Source: CAZIOH01 sp964540815
GTDB lineage: Bacteria > Myxococcota_A > Polyangia > Fen-1088
Reading direction: 5' to 3'
DNA: 64,000 nt
Assembly: GCA_964540815.1 (NCBI GenBank)
Contig: CAZIOH010000012.1
Location: 1 to 64,000, forward strand
Position numbers and translations under genes: made by a program. The notes beneath the pieces were generated by a model. It made no database searches. It was given only the letters and a program-made list of their open reading frames with translations, and was not told the origin of the DNA. Below, piece by piece: positions 39,556-47,538 of this stretch (its first letter is position 1; each line of letters begins with the position of its first letter).

Positions 39556-42120
39556 ATGTCCTTCGTCCGCCAGAATCGTCCCCGAGCGCGCGAGCGCCCT
39601 CTGGCGCCCGAACGGCTGCCTGCCGACGTCCCGGGCCCGCTCGTCGGGTTGCGAACCATCGCCCGGGATGGGTACTGCCTCCACGTCGATCCCATCCGTA
39701 CCTCCGAGCTGGCGTTCGCCCTCTCGGTCGCGGCGGGGCTCGACGGCCGTCCCCGACGGCTCGACGCCAGCTTCCTCTACGACGCGGTCGGCTCCCGCAT
39801 CTTCGAGCGGATCACCGCCGAGCCCGAATATTACCTGACCCGCACCGAGGACCGGATGCTGGCGTCGGCCGCCGCGAGGCTGCGCACCCTCGCGGGCTCG
39901 GACACCCTGGTCGAGCTCGGCTCGGGGACCTCGACCAAGACCGCGCACCTGCTCGACGCCTGGTGCGCCGCCGGCCCGACGACCTACGTCCCCATCGACG
40001 TGGACGTCGACGCGCTCGATGCGGCCTGCGCCGGGCTCCGCGCCCGATATCCGAAGCTGCCGAGGCTGCCGGAGCTCGTCATCGAGGGCATTGGCGCGCG
40101 CTACGAGCGCGCGCTCGAGGCCATGCGCGGCTTCGCGCCGGCGCGGCACGCCCGCACGGTCGTCTTCCTCGGCTCGAGCCTCGGCAACCTCGGCTGGCGC
40201 GAGTATCCCGAGTTTTGCCGCTCGGTCGCCGGGGCGCTCGACACCGAGGATTCGTTCCTGGTGGGGCTCGATCTGGTCAAGGCGCCGGCGCGTCTCGAGG
40301 CGGCGTACAACGACGCGGCCGGCTGGACCGCCCGCTTCACGCGCAACCTCTTCACGCGCATGAACCGGGAGCTCGGCACGGAGATCCCGGACGATGCCTT
40401 CGCGCACGTGGCCTTCTACGATCGCGAGCGCGAGCGCATCGAGATCTTCGCCGAGGCCACCCGCGAGGTGACGGTCCGCATCGACTCCCTCCGCCGCACG
40501 TTCCGGGTGGCGCCGGGCGAGCGCATCCTGACCGAGGTGAGCCACAAGTTCCGGGCAGAGGCGGCCATCGCCTCGATCGAGCGCTGTGGCTTTCGGACCC
40601 TCTGGCACGACGTCGGGGATGGCACCTTCGGCCTCTTCCTGTTTCGCCGAGCCGGTGGCCACGAGGGGGGTGAGCGCGGCGCGCGAGCCAGCGGGGCGGG
40701 CGCGCGGGCCGAGCTCGGGCCGCTCGGCCAGATGCGGTCCCGGACCCTCGAGCTCGTGGCGCCCCTCGACGACGCCGAGCTGCGCAGCCAGCCGAGCCCG
40801 ATCATGAGCCCGATCGTCTGGGACCTCGGCCACATCGCCGAGTTCGAGGCCGAGTGGCTGCTCCCGCCCGGACAGACCGTCGGTAGCGGCGGTCCTCCCC
40901 GACCGGTCGCCGCGGGCGGCGCGCCGGGGTCGGAGGGCCCCGACCTCGGGTCGAGCGCGCGCAGGCTCTACGATGCGCTGGCCACGCCGAGGGCGCGCCG
41001 CGGCGAGCTCCCGTTGCCTCCGATCGAGGCGGTGTGGCGACGCCTGCGCGACGTGCGGGCGGCCGTGCAAATTCGGCTCGAGCGGCACGACCGGTACGAG
41101 CGGCTCGGTCCTCCCGAAGCTCCGCCGCGGGCCGAGGCCTCTGGCACGGCACCGGCGAGAGCCACCCGGCTCGAGCCGCGAGCGGCCTTGCGCCTGGTGC
41201 TGCAGCACGAGGCCCAGCACCAGGAGACGATCCTGCAGGCGATCGGGTTGCGGGAAGATCTCGACTACCGGCCGGCGTTCGCCGAACTCTCCGAGCTCGC
41301 GGGGACGCAGGTGGCGAGCGGGGTCGTGCCTGTGGACGAATCGATCTTCGTCCCGGCCGGTGCGTTCCTGATGGGGACCGACGATCGCCTGGACGCCTAT
41401 GACAACGAGCGCCCGGCGCACGAGGTGTCCGTGCCGGCGTTCACGATCGACCGCAGCCCGGTCACCAACCAGCGCTTCCTCGCGTTCGTGCGCGACGGCG
41501 GATACGCGCGGCGGGAGGTGTGGTCGGAGGCGGGGTGGGCCTTCCTGCAAAGCACGGGAGCGCGCGCGCCGCTGCACTGGCGGGTGGGACCGGGAGGCTG
41601 GGAGGGCCTCGCCTTCGGGCGGCGCGTGCCGCTGCACCCGGACGCCCCGGTGGTTCACGTGTCGTGGTTCGAGGCGGACGCCTATGCCCGCTGGTCGGGG
41701 GCCCGCTTGCCGACCGAGGCCGAGTGGGAGAAGGCCGCGGCGTGGGATCCCGCGGTGGGCTCCTCCCGGCTCTTCCCCTGGGGCAACGCGCCCTGGGAGG
41801 CGCGCCTCGCCAACCTCGATCAGGCGCGCCTCGAGCCCGCCACGGTCGGCGCGTATCCCGAGGGGCGCAGCGCCTACGGGTGCTTGCAGATGCTGGGAGA
41901 CGTGTGGGAGTGGACCTCGTCCTGTTTCGACGGCTACCCCGGCTTCGAGAGCTTCCCGTACCGCGAGTACTCGGAGATCTTCTTCGGTCAGACGTACCGG
42001 GTGCTGCGCGGCGGCTCGTTCGCCACCCGGGCGGTGGTGGCCCGCAACACCTTCCGCAACTGGGATCTGCCCGAGCGACGGCAGATCTTCGCCGGATTCC
42101 GGTGCGCGCGCCCGGCCTGA
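39556..42120 (+). CDS. egtDB: EgtD-EgtB fusion: histidine trimethylase plus ergothioneine sulfoxide synthase
   Basis: 854 residues. The N-terminal part (about 20-370) is EgtD, the SAM-dependent histidine N-alpha-methyltransferase that makes hercynine: SFLYDAVGSRIFERITAEPE, LVELGSGTSTKT (about 118) and VVFLGSSLGNLGWREY. The C-terminal part (about 385-854) is EgtB, the iron enzyme that adds sulfur from a thiol to hercynine. It has a DinB-like bundle with IVWDLGHIAEFEAEWLL (His about 422) and LQHEAQHQETIL (two His about 550), and an FGE-sulfatase fold (VPAGAFLMGTDDR, RLPTEAEWEKAA, LGDVWEWTSSCF, LRGGSFATR). The order matches fungal Egt1. No egtA, egtC or egtE was seen nearby. Domain calls are firm; the exact thiol donor is not predictable here. 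Confidence 0.92.
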   Translation: MSFVRQNRPRARERPLAPERLPADVPGPLVGLRTIARDGYCLHVDPIRTSELAFALSVAAGLDGRPRRLDASFLYDAVGSRIFERITAEPEYYLTRTEDRMLASAAARLRTLAGSDTLVELGSGTSTKTAHLLDAWCAAGPTTYVPIDVDVDALDAACAGLRARYPKLPRLPELVIEGIGARYERALEAMRGFAPARHARTVVFLGSSLGNLGWREYPEFCRSVAGALDTEDSFLVGLDLVKAPARLEAAYNDAAGWTARFTRNLFTRMNRELGTEIPDDAFAHVAFYDRERERIEIFAEATREVTVRIDSLRRTFRVAPGERILTEVSHKFRAEAAIASIERCGFRTLWHDVGDGTFGLFLFRRAGGHEGGERGARASGAGARAELGPLGQMRSRTLELVAPLDDAELRSQPSPIMSPIVWDLGHIAEFEAEWLLPPGQTVGSGGPPRPVAAGGAPGSEGPDLGSSARRLYDALATPRARRGELPLPPIEAVWRRLRDVRAAVQIRLERHDRYERLGPPEAPPRAEASGTAPARATRLEPRAALRLVLQHEAQHQETILQAIGLREDLDYRPAFAELSELAGTQVASGVVPVDESIFVPAGAFLMGTDDRLDAYDNERPAHEVSVPAFTIDRSPVTNQRFLAFVRDGGYARREVWSEAGWAFLQSTGARAPLHWRVGPGGWEGLAFGRRVPLHPDAPVVHVSWFEADAYARWSGARLPTEAEWEKAAAWDPAVGSSRLFPWGNAPWEARLANLDQARLEPATVGAYPEGRSAYGCLQMLGDVWEWTSSCFDGYPGFESFPYREYSEIFFGQTYRVLRGGSFATRAVVARNTFRNWDLPERRQIFAGFRCARPA

Positions 42121-43226
42121 AGGGCGACGGCGATGGCGACGCGCCGACGGCCGTTCGCGCGGGCCCGGGCGCGCTCGCCGACCGGCTCGAGGCCCTGCCC
42201 GTGCGGGTCGAGGCGGCCACCGTCGCCGCGGGCGAGTCGGCGCTCGCCGACTATCCGGGCGGCCTGCGACCGACCAGCACCATCCGCCTCGTCGGTGCCG
42301 GCGAGGTCGGGCTCGGCGAGAACGTGGCCTTCACGGGGGAGGCACACGCGGCCTTCGTCGATCTGGCGCGCGGCATCGAGCGCGACCTGCGGGCGGCGGG
42401 CGCCGGGTTGACCGTCGGGGGCGCCATGTCGCTGGTCGAACGGGCCGCGGTCGGGGAGCGCGCCCATGCACGCGCGGCGCGCGCGCCCGCGCAGGCGGCA
42501 ATCGCTCGCTACGCCCGCGCCGCCGTCGAGGCCGCTCTCATCGATCTCGCCTTGCGCCAGGCGGGCCTCGGGATCGGGGGGCTCACGGGCGTGGCGGAGG
42601 CGCGGCTGCGGTTCGTGGTGTCGTTCGACGGCGGAGGCGATCCGGTCGGGCACATCGGTCGGCTGCGGGCCGCGGGCTGGGGCGGCGCGCTCAAGCTCGA
42701 CGTCGATCCCGGCTGGTCCGGGCCGATCCGGCGCGTGCTCGCCGCCGAGGCGGGCCTCGCGATCCTCGATTTCAAGGGCCGCGGCGACGGCGCTCTCGTG
42801 GGGGACCTGTCGGAGCGCTTTCCGGCCGCCATCTTCGAGGATCCCCCGTCCCCCGAAGGGCACCTGCGCTGCGCGCGCGACGCGCCGGTGAGCGACGTCG
42901 ACGCGGCCGCCGGCGTGCTCGCGCGAGGCGAGGCCATCAACCTCAAGGCCCCGCGCATGGGGGGGCCCCTCGCCGCCTTGCGCGCGCTCGAACTGGCTCG
43001 CACCAGCCCCTCCCCGGCGGGGACGACGCGAGCCTACTGGGGCGGGATGTTCGAGATCGGCGCCGGCCGCCGCCAGGCCCGGGTGTTCGCCGCCCTCTTC
43101 TGCCCCGATGCCCCGAACGATCTCGCCCCCCACGATCTCGGACGACCGGGTGCGGCTGCGGAACACGACGAGACCCGCCTGATCCGCCTGGACGGGATCG
43201 GGTTTGGAAGCGATCCCGATGGCTGA
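42102..43226 (+). CDS. Enolase-superfamily enzyme (mandelate racemase/OSBS-like)
   Basis: About 374 residues from a GTG at 42102, overlapping the egt fusion by 19 nt. The frame is open far upstream, so the start is uncertain. The barrel carries superfamily-type metal and base residues: RFVVSFDG, ALKLDVDPGWSG, LAILDFKGRGD, AAIFEDPPSP and AINLKAPRMGGPLAALRALE. The end AYWGGMFEIGAGRRQARVFA resembles the closing region of OSBS/dipeptide-epimerase-type members. Substrate unknown. The overlap suggests co-expression with ergothioneine synthesis, but no enolase-family step is known in that pathway. The spacing of the metal ligands departs somewhat from textbook members. Confidence 0.75.
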   Translation: MRAPGLKGDGDGDAPTAVRAGPGALADRLEALPVRVEAATVAAGESALADYPGGLRPTSTIRLVGAGEVGLGENVAFTGEAHAAFVDLARGIERDLRAAGAGLTVGGAMSLVERAAVGERAHARAARAPAQAAIARYARAAVEAALIDLALRQAGLGIGGLTGVAEARLRFVVSFDGGGDPVGHIGRLRAAGWGGALKLDVDPGWSGPIRRVLAAEAGLAILDFKGRGDGALVGDLSERFPAAIFEDPPSPEGHLRCARDAPVSDVDAAAGVLARGEAINLKAPRMGGPLAALRALELARTSPSPAGTTRAYWGGMFEIGAGRRQARVFAALFCPDAPNDLAPHDLGRPGAAAEHDETRLIRLDGIGFGSDPDG

Positions 43227-43282
43227 CGCGGCTCCCGTAACATCAGACACGTCCTCGTCTCCGTCTCCGGCCTCGTAGGGGC

Positions 43283-44597
43283 CTAGTCTTCCTCGGAGAG
43301 CCAGTCGGTGCGGATCTCCGGACCGAGGCGCGTCACGATCTGCTCGCGGAAGCGGGTCTTGAGCTTGTCGGCGATCTGGCCCATGCGCTGCTTCGAGACG
43401 CCGAAGCGCGAGCCGATCTCGCCGAGCGAGACGGGATCCTCGGCAGCCAGGTGCTCGGTCCAGATGGCCCGCTCGCGGGGATCGGAGAGCGAGGCCGCGA
43501 AGCCATTCATGGCCTCGTGGAGGCTGGCCGACATCTCGGCGGTGGCGGCGCGCCGCTCGGGGGACGGTTGCACCGTCGCCACCCGCTCGGACAGCGGATA
43601 CGCCTCCTCCGACTCACCACCGCCGCCCCCCGGGGCGAGCCCGGGGTCGAAGGAGATCTCGCGCGAGCCGAGGTGGGTCCGGACCTCTTCGAGCTCGGCC
43701 TCGTTGACGTCGAGCCGCGCCGCCAGCAACTTGGGCGTGGGCTCGAAGCCGGCCGCCAGCAACTGCTGGCGCTCGCGCTCGAGGCGAAAGAACAGCTTGC
43801 GCCCCGCCCGGGTGTTGCCCACGTGCACCAGGCGCGAATTGGTCATCAGGAACTTGAGCACGTAGGCCCGGATCCAGTACGCCGCGTACGAGCCGAAGCG
43901 CGGTCCGAGCGCGGGCTCCCAGCGCTTGACCGCCTCCATCAGGCCGACGCTACCCTCCTGGAAGAGATCGAGGATGTTGGCCCAGGCCCGGCGGTACTTG
44001 TGGGCGATGGCCACCACCAGCCGCAGGTTGTGCACCACCAGGCGCTTGGCGGCCTCGGTGTCGCCGCGCTCGCGCACCGCCCGACCGAGCTCCCGCTCCT
44101 GCTCGTCCGAGAGGCGCGGGTAGCGCCGCACCTCGGAGAGGACCCGACCGAGCGGATCGCGGATGGGCCCGGAGGCGAGCTTGGCGCCCGCCGGGGCCGG
44201 AACCAGCGCGGCGCGGTCGACCAGCGCGGCGAGCTCGGAGCCCTCCGCGTCCTCGGCGGCGACCTCCGGGTCGGCGCCGGCGGCATCGGCGAGGACCACG
44301 TCCGCGCCGGGAGCGTCCACGGTGTCGTCGGCGTCCTTGTCGGCNNNNNNNNNNNNNNNNNNNNNNNNNNNNNNNNNNNNNNNNNNNNNNNNNNNNNNNN
44401 NNNNNNNNNNNNNNNNNNNNNNNNNNNNNNNNNNNNNNNNNNNNGTCTTCTTCCCGGTCTTCTTCTCTTCCTTCGGCCCTGTCTTCGGCGACGGCGGACG
44501 ACACCGGCGCCATCGGGTGTGACAGCGCGGATCCGGCGCCGCCCGAACCTCGGGGGCTCCTGGTGGTGCGTGGCGTTCGGTTGCGTGGGGCGCTCAT
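43283..44597 (-). CDS. RpoH-like sigma-70 family factor with extended N-terminus, interrupted by assembly gap
   Basis: Sigma regions 2-4 are complete after the gap: LVVHNLRLVVAIAHKYRRAW, LFQEGSVGLMEAVKRWEPAL, GSYAAYWIRAYVLKFLMTNS; an RpoH-box-like AGRKLFFRLERERQQLL; and region 4.2 VSLGEIGSRFGVSKQRMGQI. This points to a heat-shock-type (sigma-32-like) factor. The N-terminus lies beyond 100 unknown bases (44345-44444). 51 codons from the ATG at 44597 (SAPRNRTPRTTRSPRG, ending EGREEDREED) lead into it, and ADKDADDTV leaves it. Known coding bases on the two sides are 153 and 1062, both multiples of three, so one gene is consistent if the true gap is also a multiple of three. The N-terminal extension is long, charged and probably repetitive. 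Confidence 0.8.
44345..44444. other. Assembly gap (100 N)
   Basis: Exactly 100 unknown bases, a common placeholder for a gap of unknown size. The flanks encode low-complexity acidic/basic sequence (EEDREED and ADKDADD on the minus strand), so a short-unit repeat probably broke the assembly. Confidence 0.98.
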
Positions 44598-44614
44598 GGC
44601 TTTGGTCGCGGTGG

Positions 44615-44623
44615 GATAGTATG
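44615..44623. promoter_or_regulatory. Shared -10 region of a divergent promoter pair
   Basis: GATAGTATG offers TAGTAT (44617-44622) to the plus strand, 9 nt before the GTG at 44632. Its complement offers CATACT to the minus strand, about 20 nt before the sigma-factor ATG at 44597. Two polymerases could not occupy both at once, so the two genes may compete or be reciprocally expressed. Confidence 0.4.
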
Positions 44624-44631
44624 CCCCCGGC

Positions 44632-46164
44632 GTGTCTCGATGCTCGGCCCTTTTCCGTTCCGGCGCCGCCGCGGGCGGACGGGCCTTCCCGCGCGGGACG
44701 ATCCCCGCAGCCATGACCGCGGTCATGGCATCGCTCGTGACCTCGGTCCTCGCCCTGGTGGCGACGTTGACCGCCGGATGCGGAGGGGGCTCCGAACGCC
44801 GGCTGTCCGCGGACGGCGGTGCCGGTTCGGGGATTCCGACCGCCGAGTCGCTGGCCGAGACCTCCGCGGCGCCCGGAGCCCACATCGCGATCGTCTACGG
44901 CTCCAATCTGCTCGCGGAGTACGAGCCCTGCGGTTGCGCTGCCGAGCCGCTCGGCGGGCTCGCCCGCCGAGCCACCGTGATCGATCGCGCGCGGGCCGAC
45001 GGCGCGGCGGTGTTGGTGGTGGACGCGGGCGACGCGCTCCTGCCCCTCGTGTTCCATGCCCCGACGCCGGCGCCTTCCGCATCGCCCCCGTCGCCGTCCT
45101 CGCCGATCCGGCCCGCGCCGCCGGTGGCCTGGACCGCCCCCCGCGGCGGCGAGCTCGAGCGGCGCGCCGACCTGATCCTCGCGGCCTACGACCGCATGGG
45201 TATGTCCACCGCCGGAGCGCTCTTGCCCGCCGAGCGCGAGCTCGGCCTCGGACTGCCGAGGCTCAAGCGGCTCCTCGCCGCCCACCAGATCCCCGCCGTC
45301 GCGTCCAACCTGTCGCAGCCGGACGGCTCGCCGGTGTTCGCGCGGGATCGAGTGCTCATGCTCGCCGGGGTCCGGATCGGTGTCTTCGGGATCGTCGTCC
45401 CACAACCCGATGACACGGCCGCGTGGCAGGCGTGGCCGGTGCGGGTCGACGATCCGGTCGCGACGGCCCGCACGGAGATCGCGTCGCTGCGCCAGCGCGG
45501 AGCGCGGGTGGTGGTGGCGCTGATCCACGTCGGGTCGAACGAGGCGGCCCGCCAGTTGCTGGCCGCGGCTCCCGGCGTGGACTTCGCCGTTCAGGGCCAC
45601 ACGCAGATGCAGACCGAGACCGTCGACACGGTCGGCGCCGCGCGGCGGGTCGAGGCCCTCGGCCTCGGCAAGCTGGTTGGGCGCCTCGACGTCCACGTGG
45701 TCGACGACGCACCCGCGCGCGACGGGCCCCCCATCTCCCCGCCTCGATTCACCGACCGGGGCGACCGGGCCGCGCTCCGCACCATCCTCACCGATCACCA
45801 GCGGCAGCTCGCCGATCTCGCGAAGCGCGCGGCCGAGGATCACACCAACCAGCTCGAGAGCTACTATCGCTCGCGGCGCGAGGGCCTCACGGCGGCCATG
45901 GCGCACGAGCGCGATCTGCTCTCGCACCTGCCCCGCAGCATCTCCGGGAGCTGGTTCGAGAATCGACTGGTTCCACTCGACGAATCCATCCCCCCCAACC
46001 CGGCCGTCGCGCGGCTGGTGGCGGCGTACGACGCCGAGAGCGCGCGTCGCGCGGCGGCCGGGCTCCCGGTGGGCGTGGCCTGGCGTCTCCGCGACGCCGC
46101 GCCGTCACGTCCGAGCTCGCCGAGGCTCCCCGCTGCAGCGAAGTCCCCTGCGGCGCTGCCCTGA
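44632..46164 (+). CDS. UshA-like metallophosphoesterase lipoprotein
   Basis: 510 residues from a GTG at 44632; an internal ATG (44713, TAVMASLV) is a possible alternative. The signal ends in VATLTAGCGGG, a lipobox-like site. The body resembles 5'-nucleotidase/metallophosphatase proteins: IAIVYGSNLLAEYEPCGCAA, VLVVDAGDALLP, VASNLSQPDGSPVF, VVVALIHVGSNEAARQLL and VDFAVQGHTQMQTE (the H and GH metal-ligand regions). The usual first motif (HTND..G) is altered to YGSNLLAE with a following CGC. Related secreted proteins with GCGC occur in deltaproteobacteria. The substrate may be nucleotides or another phosphoester. No C-terminal substrate domain is clear. Confidence 0.72.
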   Translation: MSRCSALFRSGAAAGGRAFPRGTIPAAMTAVMASLVTSVLALVATLTAGCGGGSERRLSADGGAGSGIPTAESLAETSAAPGAHIAIVYGSNLLAEYEPCGCAAEPLGGLARRATVIDRARADGAAVLVVDAGDALLPLVFHAPTPAPSASPPSPSSPIRPAPPVAWTAPRGGELERRADLILAAYDRMGMSTAGALLPAERELGLGLPRLKRLLAAHQIPAVASNLSQPDGSPVFARDRVLMLAGVRIGVFGIVVPQPDDTAAWQAWPVRVDDPVATARTEIASLRQRGARVVVALIHVGSNEAARQLLAAAPGVDFAVQGHTQMQTETVDTVGAARRVEALGLGKLVGRLDVHVVDDAPARDGPPISPPRFTDRGDRAALRTILTDHQRQLADLAKRAAEDHTNQLESYYRSRREGLTAAMAHERDLLSHLPRSISGSWFENRLVPLDESIPPNPAVARLVAAYDAESARRAAAGLPVGVAWRLRDAAPSRPSSPRLPAAAKSPAALP

Positions 46165-46271
46165 TGTGGCCCTCGGTCCTGAACCTGCGATGAAGCCCCT
46201 CCCTGGCCCTGCCACGAAAACAGGCGACCGGACAGAGCGGGGCTCGGCTTTCATCCGCAGGGATGGGCCGC

Positions 46272-46304
46272 CCCGGCCCTCCGGCCTCTCGCCGGAGGGC
46301 CGGG
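46272..46304 (+). terminator. Strong GC hairpin after the metallophosphoesterase gene
   Basis: CCCGGCCCTCCGGC, loop CTCTC, GCCGGAGGGCCGGG: a perfect 14-bp stem about 108 nt after the stop at 46164 and before the next promoter. There is no T-tract. Confidence 0.6.
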
Positions 46305-46336
46305 CCCTCCGCCCGGAAGGCCGTTCCCGGGGCTGA

Positions 46337-46342
46337 TATAGT
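46337..46342 (+). promoter_or_regulatory. -10-like TATAGT, 8 nt before the AgmX/PglI-tail gene
   Basis: TATAGT followed by CGCCGTCC and the ATG at 46351. It has the same hexamer and the same 8-nt spacing as the radical-SAM gene at 19792. No Shine-Dalgarno. Confidence 0.5.
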
Positions 46343-46350
46343 CGCCGTCC

Positions 46351-47538
46351 ATGCGAATCCGATTGTCGTCGGGGCCGATGCTCGCGGTGTGGATGGCGGC
46401 TCTCGCGACCTGCGCGCCCCGGGCAGAAGCGCGCACGTCGCACAAGGGCTCGGCGCGCGGCCGGCTCCAGCGCGCCGGCGCCACGGTACGGAGCGTGGAC
46501 CCGGCGGCCGCGGCCGGCGCCGCTGCCGCTGCCGCCGCCGCCGCCGCCGCCGAGGCTGCGGCGCCCCCCGCCGCCACCAGCTTCGAGGAGCTGCTCGGCA
46601 AGGCGGAGCCGCTCGACGATCTCGGCACCTTGCTGATCGCGCCGACCGGAGGGTGCGAGGACGCCGGGTCGTCCATCGAGCGCGCCAGGTGCGAGGGCAC
46701 GCGGGCCTTCTTGCGCCGGACGCTCCCGGGACGCTGGTTCTGGACGCTCGCCGACGATCCCGAGGTCCTGCGCGTCTCGGGCTTCGACGAGGAGGTCAAG
46801 GGCTATCGCGTCTCCATCGCGGGTTGCCTGGCGTGCAGCAAGCCGCTCGCCCTCGGTCAGCCGTCTGCGCCACCCGCGGGAGACCGCTACGTCACCCTGC
46901 GCACGCCACCGCCACTGCCCCCCGGCATCGCGAGCCCACCCCTGCGCGAGGCGGTCGAGCTCAACCGCAGCACGGTGGGCTTCGACAGCCAGTCGGAGGC
47001 GCAGGCCTGGTGGGCCCAGGCCGAGGGCAACCTGCAGACCCAGTTCGTGTTCGCCTCCTCGCCCATCGCCTGGACGTCCCCGACGGGACCGGGATACACG
47101 TTGCCCCTGCTCGGCTTTCGGGTGTTCAACCGCTGCAGCCGGGAGGTCCTGGTGTCACGCCCGCCGTCGACCGGCGATGTCCAGATGGCCGTGGCGCCCG
47201 ACTGCCTCGAGCAAGGCCGCCACGCCCGCCCCAAGAAGAGCGCGCCCGCCGACGCCGAGCTGCCTTCCTCCCTGTCGGCCCAGGATCTGGCGGCGGCGAT
47301 GACCGCCATCCGCCCGCAGATCGCGGCCTGTTACGCGAAGTACCAGGTCCCGGGGCGCGCGCTCCTCGACTACGTGGTCGCGAGCAACGGGATGGTCCAG
47401 ACGGTCCGGCTGTCCGGCATCTTCGCGGGCACGCCGACCGGCGAATGCGTGAGCGAAGCCGCGCGCGGCGCCCGTTTCCCGAAGTTCACGACCGTGCGCC
47501 AGCAGTTCAGCTATCCGTTCTTCTTGCGCGCCGAGTGA
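46351..47538 (+). CDS. Secreted protein with AgmX/PglI-type C-terminal domain
   Basis: 395 residues. A signal peptide is likely (LAVWMAALATCAPRAEA). An Ala tract follows (about residues 54-70), encoded by GCC/GCT repeats. A middle domain of unknown type has several Cys (LIAPTGGCEDAGSSIERARC, IAGCLACSKP) and FGE-unrelated strands. The last 90 residues (AIRPQIAACYAKYQVPGRAL, FAGTPTGECVSEAARGARFP) match the myxobacterial AgmX/PglI C-terminal domain, with its paired Cys and a G-x-V strand. Such tails are frequent in myxobacterial envelope proteins. The 3' end overlaps the convergent lnt gene by 28 nt. Confidence 0.75.
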   Translation: MRIRLSSGPMLAVWMAALATCAPRAEARTSHKGSARGRLQRAGATVRSVDPAAAAGAAAAAAAAAAAEAAAPPAATSFEELLGKAEPLDDLGTLLIAPTGGCEDAGSSIERARCEGTRAFLRRTLPGRWFWTLADDPEVLRVSGFDEEVKGYRVSIAGCLACSKPLALGQPSAPPAGDRYVTLRTPPPLPPGIASPPLREAVELNRSTVGFDSQSEAQAWWAQAEGNLQTQFVFASSPIAWTSPTGPGYTLPLLGFRVFNRCSREVLVSRPPSTGDVQMAVAPDCLEQGRHARPKKSAPADAELPSSLSAQDLAAAMTAIRPQIAACYAKYQVPGRALLDYVVASNGMVQTVRLSGIFAGTPTGECVSEAARGARFPKFTTVRQQFSYPFFLRAE

